A DNA stretch of 64,000 nucleotides, taken from the NCBI GenBank assembly GCA_002292375.1, contig DBBV01000006.1, forward strand, positions 246,976 to 310,975. Direction: 5' to 3'. Every line of letters begins with the position of its first letter. Within the stretch, counting starts at the first letter, position 1. The notes beneath the pieces were generated by a model. The model was not told where the DNA came from. It saw nothing but the letters and a program-made list of their open reading frames with translations, and searched no databases. Below are positions 17,708 to 26,128 of the stretch, piece by piece. The translations under genes were made by a program, and so were the position numbers. This DNA comes from Methylococcaceae bacterium UBA975. GTDB taxonomy: Bacteria > Pseudomonadota > Gammaproteobacteria > Methylococcales > Cycloclasticaceae.

Positions 17708-17752
17708 ATGAACAGTAATGTAATTAAAAAACGATGGCGGTTGGCTGATTAG
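17708..17752 (+). promoter_or_regulatory. Possible trp leader: short ORF with one Trp codon and hairpin
   Basis: Between gph and trpE a 14-codon reading frame starts ATGAAC and contains CGA TGG CGG before TAG. Overlapping it, GGTTGGC at 17739-17745 can pair with GCTAACC at 17754-17760. There is only one Trp codon, no clear ribosome binding site and no T-run directly after the stem, so classical attenuation is doubtful. Confidence 0.25.
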
Positions 17753-17798
17753 CGCTAACCCACTAGACAAGCCATTGAATTTTTAAAGAGACCACGTC

Positions 17799-19295
17799 AT
17801 GACCCCCGAACAATTTAAACACTACGCCGATCAGGGCTATACCAAAATCCCCTTGATGAAGACCGTTTTGGCAGATTTAGAAACGCCGCTCAGCGCGTAT
17901 ATGAAACTGGCCAATGCACCCTACAGTTATTTATTCGAATCGGTGCAAGGCGGGGAAAATTGGGGTCGTTACTCGATTATTGGCTTACCATGCAATGATG
18001 TTATTAAAATCTCTGGGCAGACGATCAGTGTGCAATCTAATGGCCGCACTATTGAAACGGTACAAAGTTCAGAGCCGTTAGCCTGGGTGCGTGAGTATGC
18101 GGCGCGGTTTAAAATCGCAGAAGTGGCCGGTTTGCCGCGGTTTAGTGGCGGCTTGGTCGGTTATTTCGGCTATGAAACGATTCATTATATTGAGCCAAAG
18201 GTCGCTCAACAAGCAGCAAAAAAACCAGACCCGATCGGTTCGGAGGACATTGTACTGATGGTGTCCGAAGAGGTATTGGTGTTTGATAACGTACTTAATC
18301 AGTTGATGCTAATAACCCATGTGGACCCCTCTCAACCTAACGCCTATCAAGACGGTATAACGCGTTTAGATGATTTGGTCTTAACCTTGGAACAAACGCA
18401 TATCAATAGCTCGTTTGGGCGCACTCATAACACGGCGGTGGCTGAGGTAGACTTTGTCTCCGGGTTTACCCAAGAGGGCTTTCAAGCAGCGGTTAGAAAA
18501 GTTAAAGACTATATTGTTGAAGGTGATGTGATGCAGGTGGTGTTGTCGCAACGCATGACCATACCGTATACCGAGCCGGCGATTGATTTGTACCGGGCCT
18601 TGCGTTGTATTAACCCGTCGCCTTATATGTACCATTTGAATTTGGGTGAGACTCACGTGGTTGGCTCATCACCGGAAATATTAACCCGTTTAGAAGACGA
18701 CAAAGTGACGGTCAGGCCGATAGCCGGCACACGCCCAAGAGGTGCTACGCGGGCAGAAGATTTAGCGTTAGAAAAAGAGCTGTTGGCCGATCCAAAAGAA
18801 TGTGCCGAACACCTTATGCTGATCGACCTAGGCCGTAATGACGCGGGGCGAGTATCAAAAACAGGCAGTGTGGAATTGACCGACAATATGGTTATTGAAC
18901 GTTATTCGCATGTGATGCATATTGTGTCGAATGTGACCGGCGACCTAAAGCCAGGTTTAGATGCCATTGATGTATTGGCAGCAACATTTCCTGCCGGTAC
19001 AGTCAGTGGTGCGCCAAAAATCAGAGCGATGCAGATTATTGATGAGCTGGAACCGGTTAAACGCGGTATCTATTCAGGTGCTGTGGGCTACCTCTCATGG
19101 ACCGGTAATTTAGACACTGCTATTGCTATTCGAACGGCGGTGATTAAAGACGGGCAGCTGAATATTCAAGCCGGGGCAGGCATTGTGCATGACTCGGTGC
19201 CAGAAAACGAGTGGGCAGAAACAATGAATAAAGGTCGCGCGATATTTAAAGCGGTGGCGATGGCGCAAGGTGGTTTAACGGAAGGTGAGCACTAA
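17799..19295 (+). CDS. trpE: Anthranilate synthase component I
   Basis: Converts chorismate and ammonia (supplied by TrpG) to anthranilate, the first step of tryptophan synthesis. The 498-residue protein carries the tryptophan feedback site variant YLFESVQGGENWGRYS near the N-terminus. The chorismate-binding domain has FQAAVRKVKDYIVEGDVMQVVLSQ, PYMYHLN, RPIAGTRPRGAT, CAEHLMLIDLGRND and FPAGTVSGAPKIRAMQII. It overlaps the trpG start by one base (TAATG). It is the first gene of trpEGDC; trpF, trpB and trpA are not in the window. Confidence 0.96.
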   Translation: MTPEQFKHYADQGYTKIPLMKTVLADLETPLSAYMKLANAPYSYLFESVQGGENWGRYSIIGLPCNDVIKISGQTISVQSNGRTIETVQSSEPLAWVREYAARFKIAEVAGLPRFSGGLVGYFGYETIHYIEPKVAQQAAKKPDPIGSEDIVLMVSEEVLVFDNVLNQLMLITHVDPSQPNAYQDGITRLDDLVLTLEQTHINSSFGRTHNTAVAEVDFVSGFTQEGFQAAVRKVKDYIVEGDVMQVVLSQRMTIPYTEPAIDLYRALRCINPSPYMYHLNLGETHVVGSSPEILTRLEDDKVTVRPIAGTRPRGATRAEDLALEKELLADPKECAEHLMLIDLGRNDAGRVSKTGSVELTDNMVIERYSHVMHIVSNVTGDLKPGLDAIDVLAATFPAGTVSGAPKIRAMQIIDELEPVKRGIYSGAVGYLSWTGNLDTAIAIRTAVIKDGQLNIQAGAGIVHDSVPENEWAETMNKGRAIFKAVAMAQGGLTEGEH

Positions 19296-19888
19296 TGGCT
19301 GCAAATAAATTGGTGATGATCGATAACTACGACTCGTTTACCTACAACTTGGTGCAATACTTTGCTGAGCTGGGTGCCGATGTGCACGTGGTGCGTAACG
19401 ATCAGATGAGTGTGGATGAGGTTATTCGCTTACAAGCCGATAAATTGGTGATTTCTCCCGGCCCCTGCACCCCAAAACAAGCGGGTATTTCGATGCAACT
19501 GATTAAGCAGTTGGCCGGCCAAATTCCGATTTTAGGGGTCTGCCTTGGACATCAAAGTATCGGTGAAGTATTTGGTGGAAAGGTGGTGCACGCAAAACAA
19601 ATTATGCACGGTAAGACCTCGGATATGCACCACAGTGAACAAGGGGTCTTTAAAGGCTTAAGCAACCCGTTTAAAGCAACCCGTTATCATTCATTAGTGG
19701 TGGAAAATAAAACCTTACCCGATTGTTTGGAAATAACCGCCTGGACGCAAACTGCAGACGGTCAGATGGACGAAATTATGGGTCTGCGCCACCGTGAGTT
19801 AGATATCGAAGGGGTGCAGTTTCACCCCGAGTCAATTTTGACCGAGCACGGGCACGATTTGCTCAAAAACTTTTTAAATAAGGCTTAA
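19295..19888 (+). CDS. trpG: Anthranilate synthase glutamine amidotransferase subunit
   Basis: A class I glutamine amidotransferase of 197 residues that feeds ammonia to TrpE; homologues often also serve p-aminobenzoate synthase. It has the N-terminal MIDNYDSFTYNLVQYF, the oxyanion segment ISPGPCTPKQAG, catalytic Cys in GVCLGHQSIGE, and His-Glu in VQFHPESILTEHG. It is free-standing rather than fused to TrpD or TrpE. Its ATG overlaps the trpE stop by one base. Confidence 0.95.
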   Translation: MAANKLVMIDNYDSFTYNLVQYFAELGADVHVVRNDQMSVDEVIRLQADKLVISPGPCTPKQAGISMQLIKQLAGQIPILGVCLGHQSIGEVFGGKVVHAKQIMHGKTSDMHHSEQGVFKGLSNPFKATRYHSLVVENKTLPDCLEITAWTQTADGQMDEIMGLRHRELDIEGVQFHPESILTEHGHDLLKNFLNKA

Positions 19889-19890
19889 GC

Positions 19891-20928
19891 ATGGACATTA
19901 AACAAGCGCTTGAGGTGAGCATTAATCATCAAGACCTCAGTACGGATGAGATGATTGAGGTGATGCGACAAATCATGTCGGGTGAGGCAACGCAGGCACA
20001 AATAGGGGGCTTTTTAGTCGCACTTAGAATGAAAGGCGAATCGCTCGATGAAATTGAAGGCGCGGCGATTGTGATGCGCGAATTGGCTAGCAAAGTTAGC
20101 ATCAGCGGTGACTTTTTAGTGGATACCTGCGGCACTGGTGGCGACGGTTCGGATTTGTTTAACGTTTCAACCGCCAGCGCGTTTATTGTAGCAGCAGCAG
20201 GTGGGCGGGTAGCAAAGCACGGTAATCGTTCGGTCTCTAGTTCAACCGGTAGCGCCGATGTGCTAGAAGAGGCAGGCATTAATTTAAATTTAACCCCGCA
20301 ACAAGTAGCCGACTGCATTAATGACGTAGGTATAGGCTTTATGTTTGCACCGGCGCACCACAGCGCGATGAAGCACGCAATTGGCCCGCGCAAAGAATTG
20401 GCGCAACGAACGATTTTCAATATGCTTGGGCCGATGACCAACCCGGCCAATGTTAAAGCGCAAGTGATCGGTGTTTTTAACGCAGCCTTATGCCAACCGA
20501 TTGCCAAGGTTATGCAGCGACTCGGTAGCGAGCGCGTGTTGGTCGTCCACGCGCAAGACGGTTTAGATGAAATAAGTTTAGCAACGCCGACGCGCATTGC
20601 TGAATTAAAACAAGGTGTCGTCAGTGAATACACTATTAGCCCTGAAGAGCTGGGTGTCGCCAGTCAAAGTCTTATTGGCTTAACGGTTGATAGCGCAGCT
20701 GAATCATTCGAGTTAATTAAAGATGCCCTCGGCAGCCAGCTAACACCAGCAGCTAAAAAGGCGGCGGATATCTTGGCCTTAAACGCAGGCGCGGCGCTGT
20801 ACGTGTGTGGTGTGGCTGACAGTATAAAAGCGGGTGTGGCATTAGCGCAGTCGACGATCAAATCAGGCGCAGCACTGACTAAAATTAACGCGCTAAAAGA
20901 AAAAACGCAAACTTATAATAATGACTAA
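19891..20928 (+). CDS. trpD: Anthranilate phosphoribosyltransferase
   Basis: Transfers phosphoribose from PRPP to anthranilate, the second step of tryptophan synthesis. The 345-residue protein has an N-terminal helical domain (MIEVMRQIMSGEATQAQIGGFL) and the PRPP-binding glycine-rich loop DTCGTGGDGSDLFNVSTA. It also shows KHGNRSVSSSTGSADVLE, FAPAHHSAMKHAIGPRKEL and TIFNMLGPMTNPA. It begins 2 bases after the trpG stop and overlaps trpC by 8 bases, consistent with one polycistronic message. Confidence 0.96.
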   Translation: MDIKQALEVSINHQDLSTDEMIEVMRQIMSGEATQAQIGGFLVALRMKGESLDEIEGAAIVMRELASKVSISGDFLVDTCGTGGDGSDLFNVSTASAFIVAAAGGRVAKHGNRSVSSSTGSADVLEEAGINLNLTPQQVADCINDVGIGFMFAPAHHSAMKHAIGPRKELAQRTIFNMLGPMTNPANVKAQVIGVFNAALCQPIAKVMQRLGSERVLVVHAQDGLDEISLATPTRIAELKQGVVSEYTISPEELGVASQSLIGLTVDSAAESFELIKDALGSQLTPAAKKAADILALNAGAALYVCGVADSIKAGVALAQSTIKSGAALTKINALKEKTQTYNND

Positions 20929-21724
20929 TTCCAGCACGCCGGACGTATTAACTAAAATCTTAGCGAGAAAACGGCAAGAAATAGCGCAGCGCTCGGCGCT
21001 TGTATCAATCGACGCGTTAAAACAACGTATTACAACAGCCTCGCCAGTACGTGGTTTTGTAAAAGCGATCCAAAAAACACTGGCGTCTGGTGGTACGGCC
21101 GTAATCGCTGAGGTCAAAAAAGCCTCCCCTAGTAAGGGCTTGTTGCGAGAAAATTTTTTACCTGCAGAGATTGCCATCAGTTACCAAGCCGGTGGCGCAA
21201 GTTGTTTATCGGTACTCACCGACAAAGATTTTTTTCAAGGCTGCGAAGAGTACCTGCAGCAAGCCAGGGCAGCGTGCACATTGCCGGTTATTCGTAAGGA
21301 CTTTATTATCGACCCTTATCAGGTTTATGAGGCCCGAGCGATCGACGCGGACTGTATTTTATTGATCGTTGCGGCCTTAGATGATGTTCAGCTAACTAGC
21401 TTGTACCAACTGGCGACCGATTTAGGCATGGATGTGCTGGTTGAGGTGCACGATGCGCAAGAGTTGCAACGCGCTTTACGATTAAATTTAACGCTGGTGG
21501 GTATTAATAATAGAAACCTACGAACCTTTGAAACCTCGTTACAGACAACGATCGATTTATTAGAGCTGATTCCAAATGACATTATTGTTGTCAGTGAAAG
21601 TGGCTTGCATCAGGCTGAAGATATTGCGATGTTAAAACGCCATCAGGTACATACGTTCTTAATTGGTGAAGCGTTTATGCGTTGCGAAGACCCAGGTGAG
21701 GCATTAAAGAATTTGATTGTTTGA
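20921..21724 (+). CDS. trpC: Indole-3-glycerol phosphate synthase
   Basis: Closes the indole ring of the tryptophan precursor. The 267-residue TIM barrel shows IAEVKKASPSKGLLRENF, the catalytic-lysine segment LPVIRKDFIIDPYQVYEAR, LVEVHDAQEL, GINNRNLRTFE and VVSESGLHQAEDI. It is monofunctional, not fused to TrpF. It overlaps trpD by 8 bases and converges with the disrupted CRP-like regulator, whose 3' end overlaps the last 21 bases of trpC. Confidence 0.95.
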   Translation: MTNSSTPDVLTKILARKRQEIAQRSALVSIDALKQRITTASPVRGFVKAIQKTLASGGTAVIAEVKKASPSKGLLRENFLPAEIAISYQAGGASCLSVLTDKDFFQGCEEYLQQARAACTLPVIRKDFIIDPYQVYEARAIDADCILLIVAALDDVQLTSLYQLATDLGMDVLVEVHDAQELQRALRLNLTLVGINNRNLRTFETSLQTTIDLLELIPNDIIVVSESGLHQAEDIAMLKRHQVHTFLIGEAFMRCEDPGEALKNLIV

Positions 21725-22418
21725 TACCGCATGTTTGATCAAAATGGTTTTACCCGTGACCTTGATCAAGCCCTCTTCCCCCATCGCTTTTAACACACGC
21801 CCAGCCATTTCACGCGAACAACCGACCATGCGACCGATGTCTTGACGGGTTACTCTAATTTGCATGCCGTCGGGGTGGGTCATTGCTTCGGGGGTTTCGC
21901 TTAAGTCTATTAAGGTTCTTGCAACACGTCCACTAACGTCTAAAAACGCCAAATGGCCGGCTTTTCGACTGGTTTGTAAGAGTCGCTTAGCCAACTGACG
22001 GCCTAAGGCAATGATGATCTCGTTACTGTCGTCTTTCAGTTCATTTTTAAGCAACGAGCTTAGCTTGCTGTAACTGATACCAGCAAGTCGGCAGCTTGAG
22101 CAGGTTTGTACAAAAACGTCGCGTTTGTCGCGTTTTTCTTCGGGTTCAAAAAAAACCTGCTTCACCGATAAAATCACCACGGCTGAGGCTGGCTAAAATA
22201 AATTCATGGCCGTCGACTTCGTCAACACGGACATAAGCCGAACCTTCAATAAAATAGTACAAGGTGTCAGCATTATCACCCGGTTGGATGATGTCCGTTT
22301 TATTGGGGTACTCGCGTTGGTGGCAAAAACTAATGAACCGACTGAAGGTTTCATCAGACATGCCAGACAGGTTGAGAATGGGCCGTTGTTTGCTCATGGG
22401 TCTTAGTGTAGCAGACAT
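21704..22418 (-). pseudogene. CRP/Vfr-type regulator split by a homopolymer frameshift
   Basis: Two minus-strand frames together make one CRP/FNR-family regulator of about 237 residues. The first holds the N-terminal cyclic-nucleotide-fold domain (IIQPGDNADTLYYFIEGSAY, LSRGDFIGEAGFF) and ends in TGA straight after a run of eight T (A8 at 22148-22155 on the plus strand). The second resumes with EPEEK, then ISYSKL, the dimer helix HLAFLDVSGRVARTL and the winged helix TRQDIGRMVGCSREMAGRVLK. Removing one T restores a continuous protein resembling Vfr. The Arg-Ser expected at the cAMP pocket of CRP is replaced around KRDVFVQTCSSC, so the ligand may differ. The mutation could be real, phase-variable, rescued by slippage, or a sequencing error. 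Confidence 0.85.
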
Positions 22419-22506
22419 TTTAGAAATTACGTCGTGGTTTAAAAAAGCCTGTTTGTTGATTTGTGATATTCTTTGCCACTGCAAACTAACAGCTTAGGTA
22501 GTGATA

Positions 22507-22932
22507 ATGAATGTACGAATAAAATGGGTTGATAATGCCATGTTTTTGGGCGAATCAGGTTCCGGCCATACGGTGGTAATGGACGGTGCGCCAGAAAATG
22601 GCGGTAGAAATTTAGGCCCCCGTCCGATGGAAATGTTATTGATTGGCATGGGTGGTTGCACCGCGTTTGATGTAAAGATGATTTTAGATAAGGCGCGTCA
22701 AAATGTGAGCGACTGTGTGGCCGAAATATCGGCTGAACGCGCGGATGCAGTGCCAGCGGTGTTTACTAAAATTCATGTGCACTTTATCGTTAGCGGTAAA
22801 GGCTTAACTGATAAGGCTGTGGCACGAGCGGTTAATTTATCGGCAGAGAAGTATTGCTCGGCTTCAATTATGTTGAGCAAGGCGGTGGACATCAGCCACG
22901 ATTATGAGATCGTCAATTTAGGTGACGAGTGA
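22507..22932 (+). CDS. OsmC/YhfA family protein
   Basis: About 141 residues of the OsmC/Ohr superfamily, closest in look to the YhfA branch. Ohr/OsmC members reduce organic hydroperoxides with two cysteines; here one is in GMGGCTAFDVKMIL and one in AEKYCSASIMLSKA, the expected positions. The activity of YhfA proteins is less certain. A GTG at 22501 is in frame, but the AGGT just before it suits the ATG at 22507 better. Divergent from the CRP-like gene, as yhfA is from crp in E. coli, and overlapping the next gene by 4 bases. Confidence 0.88.
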   Translation: MNVRIKWVDNAMFLGESGSGHTVVMDGAPENGGRNLGPRPMEMLLIGMGGCTAFDVKMILDKARQNVSDCVAEISAERADAVPAVFTKIHVHFIVSGKGLTDKAVARAVNLSAEKYCSASIMLSKAVDISHDYEIVNLGDE

Positions 22933-23321
22933 AGCGGCCTAACCCAACCACTGGTTTAAGACACGTTGCGTTGAATGTGCAAGATTTAGCGGCAGCTGAA
23001 CATTTTTATGTTGAGTTAATGGGCATGGCCGTTGAATGGCGGCCCGATGCAGAAAATGTGTACCTGACCTCAGGTAACGATAATCTAGCATTGCACGTAG
23101 TAACAGGAGAGCAAACAGGCACGCCTAAGCTAGACCATATCGGCTTTTTCTTAGATACCGATGACGACGTAGATGACTGGTACGCCTTTTTACAGCAGCA
23201 TAAAATTAAGATGAAAACCGCCCCAAGAAAACACCGCGATGGCGCAAAAAGCTTTTATTGTTATGACCCTAATGGAGTAACAGTGCAAATTATTTGTCAC
23301 CCGCCGTTGGTGGGTAAGTAG
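22929..23321 (+). CDS. VOC superfamily (glyoxalase/dioxygenase-like) protein
   Basis: A 130-residue vicinal-oxygen-chelate fold protein. Paired beta-alpha-beta modules are visible: GLRHVALNVQDLAAAEHFYVELMGM, then LDHIGFFLDTDDD and the C-terminal YCYDPNGVTVQIIC. Likely metal ligands are the His of LRHVAL, the His of LDHIGF and the Glu/Gln of the last strand. The substrate is unknown. The GTG start overlaps the OsmC stop by 4 bases (GTGA), so the two are probably translated together. Confidence 0.85.
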   Translation: MKRPNPTTGLRHVALNVQDLAAAEHFYVELMGMAVEWRPDAENVYLTSGNDNLALHVVTGEQTGTPKLDHIGFFLDTDDDVDDWYAFLQQHKIKMKTAPRKHRDGAKSFYCYDPNGVTVQIICHPPLVGK

Positions 23322-23349
23322 CCTTGCTAATTTAAAAAGGCAGCGACGA

Positions 23350-24189
23350 CTATTGGCTTGTTAGGTTGTTAGTGGGTGCAAAAGGCGGTGTAATGGCAAT
23401 GCCTAGGGATCTTCCATTCGAGCGCAGCTCTGTCCCTACGTGAATGGCGATAAGCTGAAACTGCCCCTTTATTTTTATCAATAACGGTGAACCTGAATCC
23501 CCTTTGGTGGCGTCACAATCATGACCAATCAGTGGCTGATCAGCATATTGTTTTGTTAGCTTGCATCGCTTGTTGGCCGTGAGTATGTAAGGCCTGTCGC
23601 CACTGTATCCCGCTTGAATAACAGCAAGGTTTTGTTTGCTCGGCATTAACTCTTGCATTGTTAGTGCGCTTAATGGGATAGGGGTGACGTTGTTAATGTC
23701 TGACCCAAGCTCTAAGATCGCCCAATCTGATGCAAGGCTGTGCAGGGATGCGCTTGAATTTTGGTCTGATGTATAGCGAGGCGAGTGATGGACGCGTTTG
23801 ACGGAGCGTTCAGCTAAAAAGCGTTCACGGTGATAGCCAGTCACAAACTCAAGGTGCTGATTTTCGATGGCCTTGTTGGTGTTTTTGTTCCAAATGCAAT
23901 GCGCTGCGGTTAATACCTGGCTCGGTGTGATCAGCACGCCGGTGCATAGCGCCAGACCTGCCGTGTAAATTTTTCCAATCGCCTGCCAGGGTTTATGGGC
24001 ACCATTCACCAAAACCCTGTCGTCGATGCCTTTAATGCCAGATAGTCTGTCGCCGTCCAATATGCGTTCTGCATGCACGAAAGGTATACTTATGCAGAAG
24101 GCAAAAACAATAGCTAGTAACTTTATGACTAGCGAGATTTTTTTAGTAAATATGAGTTGTAAAGTGAGCATCTTTTTATGCTCACTCAT
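23350..24189 (-). CDS. Secreted trypsin-like serine protease (family S1)
   Basis: A 279-residue exported S1-fold protein. A basic start and hydrophobic stretch (LLAIVFAFCISIPFVHA) form the signal peptide. The triad is complete: His in LTAAHCIW, Asp in SDWAILEL and Ser in KGDSGSPLL. CDATKGDSGSP shows Asp six residues before the Ser, which favours trypsin-like cleavage after basic residues. Cysteines flank the His and Ser sites and could form disulfides. It overlaps the bioA stop by 4 bases, an odd coupling of a secreted protease to biotin synthesis. Its targets are unknown. Confidence 0.86.
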   Translation of the reverse strand: MSEHKKMLTLQLIFTKKISLVIKLLAIVFAFCISIPFVHAERILDGDRLSGIKGIDDRVLVNGAHKPWQAIGKIYTAGLALCTGVLITPSQVLTAAHCIWNKNTNKAIENQHLEFVTGYHRERFLAERSVKRVHHSPRYTSDQNSSASLHSLASDWAILELGSDINNVTPIPLSALTMQELMPSKQNLAVIQAGYSGDRPYILTANKRCKLTKQYADQPLIGHDCDATKGDSGSPLLIKIKGQFQLIAIHVGTELRSNGRSLGIAITPPFAPTNNLTSQ

Positions 24190-25478
24190 GTGTCGATTTC
24201 AGACACCACTTGATAAATAGCAGACGTGAGTGTCGATAAATCAGTTGCTTCAATAACATAGGGCGGCATCACATAGACGAGGTTTGAAAAGGGTCGCACC
24301 CATACACCTAATGCCACAAATCGCGGCTGCATCCAGTGAATATCAATCGGCTGATGCAATTCAATAACCCCAATAGCGCCTTTAACGCGCACGTCTTTTA
24401 CCGCACTTAGTTGCGAACAAGGGCCTAGCTCTGCTTGTAATTGCGTTTCAATAGCGTGTACCGCAGTTTGCCAAGGCGAGTTTAGTAAAAGTTTTAAACT
24501 GGCATTTGCCACGGCGCAGGCCAACGGGTTTGCCATAAAGGTAGGGCCGTGCATTAAGGTGGGGTGTTGGCCGCTGCCAATACCCTCGGCCACTTTGCTT
24601 GAACATAAGGTTGCGGCCAAACTCATATAGCCGCCGGTTAAGGCCTTGCCAACACACAAAATATCTGGCGCGATGTCCGCTTGTTCATAGGCGAACAAGC
24701 TGCCGGTGCGGCCAAATCCGGTGGCTATTTCATCCAGAATCAGCAACACATCATAGTGATCGCATAATTCGCGTACCCGTTTTAAGTAAGCGGTACTGTA
24801 AAAACGCATGCCGCCTGCACCCTGTACCAAGGGCTCAAGAATCACCGCGGCGATGCTGCTGAGGTTGCTTGTTAATAGTTGTTCAAAATCGTCAATGGCC
24901 GTTTGATCCGCTTGTTGTTGGCCGTGGCAATGGGGGCTTTTAGCGAACAGGTGTTGGGCGAGCACGCTTTTAAACAGGTGGTGCATGCCATTGTCGGGGT
25001 CACAAGTCGCCATCGCGCCAAAGGTGTCGCCGTGGTAGCCGTTTTTTATCGTCAATAGGCGTTGTTTTTGTGGCTGTCCATTAGACGCCCAGTACTGGAT
25101 CGCCATTTTAATCGCCACTTCAACGGCGACTGAACCGGAGTCGGCAAAAAACACATGCTGTAAATCATCGTGGCTGATGTCGATCAAGGTTTTTGCTAAG
25201 TCAATTGCGGGTTGGTGGGTGAGTCCGCCAAACATCACGTGTGACATGGATTTGAGTTGGTTCTCAATTGCGGCATTTAAAACCGGGTGGTTATAGCCGT
25301 GTACTGCCGCCCACCAGGATGACATGCCGTCGATCAACTCGCGGCCGTCGGCGAGCGTTAGTCTAACGCCAGCAGCAGAGACCACCGGAAAAATGGGGCT
25401 GGGGTGGCTTAGGCTGGTATACGGGTGCCAGATATGACGTTTGTCAAACTCGACAAGCGCTTGCCATTGTTCATCCAT
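24186..25478 (-). CDS. bioA: Adenosylmethionine-8-amino-7-oxononanoate aminotransferase
   Basis: A PLP-dependent class III aminotransferase that uses S-adenosylmethionine to make 7,8-diaminopelargonic acid in biotin synthesis. The 430-residue protein begins with FDKRHIWHPYTSLSHP, typical of BioA. It has DGMSSWWAAVHGYNHP, FADSGSVAVEVAIKMAIQYW, KNGYHGDTFGAM, LILDEIATGFGRTG and the Schiff-base lysine in CVGKALTGGYMSL. Other bio genes are not nearby. It lies 6 bases after coq7 on the same strand. Confidence 0.96.
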   Translation of the reverse strand: MDEQWQALVEFDKRHIWHPYTSLSHPSPIFPVVSAAGVRLTLADGRELIDGMSSWWAAVHGYNHPVLNAAIENQLKSMSHVMFGGLTHQPAIDLAKTLIDISHDDLQHVFFADSGSVAVEVAIKMAIQYWASNGQPQKQRLLTIKNGYHGDTFGAMATCDPDNGMHHLFKSVLAQHLFAKSPHCHGQQQADQTAIDDFEQLLTSNLSSIAAVILEPLVQGAGGMRFYSTAYLKRVRELCDHYDVLLILDEIATGFGRTGSLFAYEQADIAPDILCVGKALTGGYMSLAATLCSSKVAEGIGSGQHPTLMHGPTFMANPLACAVANASLKLLLNSPWQTAVHAIETQLQAELGPCSQLSAVKDVRVKGAIGVIELHQPIDIHWMQPRFVALGVWVRPFSNLVYVMPPYVIEATDLSTLTSAIYQVVSEIDT

Positions 25479-25484
25479 AGTGGG

Positions 25485-26126
25485 TTAAAGCCAAAAAGAG
25501 CTTTTGGTCATCAGACGCGAAACAAGCCGCATGCCCTGCTTAATCGGTTCGGGCAATGCAACGCCGCCGTGTTCGATGGCAGTGGTGGCGTGTTGGGTTT
25601 CATCGGTGTGCATTTGTTGCAGAATGGCGCGTGTTTTCTGGTCGTTATCGGGCAGCGAGTCGAGGTGATGTTCGATGTGTTCGGCGACCTGTTTTTCGGT
25701 TTCGGCCAAAAAACCAAGGCTCCATTTATCACCCGCCAGACCAGCGGTGGCACCTATCGCCAAGGAGCCCGCGTACCAGAGGGGGTCCAAATAACTGGTT
25801 TGTTCGCCTAGTTCGTGCACCCGTTGTCGGCACCAAGCGAGGTGGTCGTTTTCTTCTTCAGCCGCTTGGCTTAGTTTGTCTTCAACTGCCTTGTTACGCG
25901 CAGTTAAGGCTTGGCCTTGATACAGCGCTTGTGCAGCAACCTCGCCGGCGTGGTTAACACGCATCAAACGGGCGGATAGTTTGGCTTCTTCTTCGCTTAA
26001 CTCGGTATCGGGGGCTGCGTCTGCTGGGTTATCTCTGCCAGTGGTTTTTGCTTGGCCAGACAAGGTGCGTAAAACACGGTCGGCGTGTTCGATAAAAATA
26101 TCTGCAGGAGAATACTGTCTTTGCAT
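25485..26126 (-). CDS. coq7: Coq7-type demethoxyubiquinone hydroxylase
   Basis: A di-iron membrane-associated hydroxylase that performs the C6 hydroxylation of the ubiquinone ring, done by the flavoprotein UbiF in E. coli. The 213-residue protein has two repeats carrying the ferritin-like ligands: MRVNHAGEVAAQALYQGQ, EEENDHLAWC, EKQVAEHIEHHL and MHTDETQHA. Together with UbiH and a UbiI-like protein elsewhere in the window, this gives one enzyme for each ring hydroxylation. It is 2 bases from glcF and 6 bases from bioA, so the four minus-strand genes here may be one transcript. Confidence 0.95.
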   Translation of the reverse strand: MQRQYSPADIFIEHADRVLRTLSGQAKTTGRDNPADAAPDTELSEEEAKLSARLMRVNHAGEVAAQALYQGQALTARNKAVEDKLSQAAEEENDHLAWCRQRVHELGEQTSYLDPLWYAGSLAIGATAGLAGDKWSLGFLAETEKQVAEHIEHHLDSLPDNDQKTRAILQQMHTDETQHATTAIEHGGVALPEPIKQGMRLVSRLMTKSSFWL

Positions 26127-26128
26127 GG

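Noticed and set aside
19929..20633. 234-codon frame antisense to trpD
   Set aside because: trpD is complete and canonical; the antisense product has no recognisable domain.
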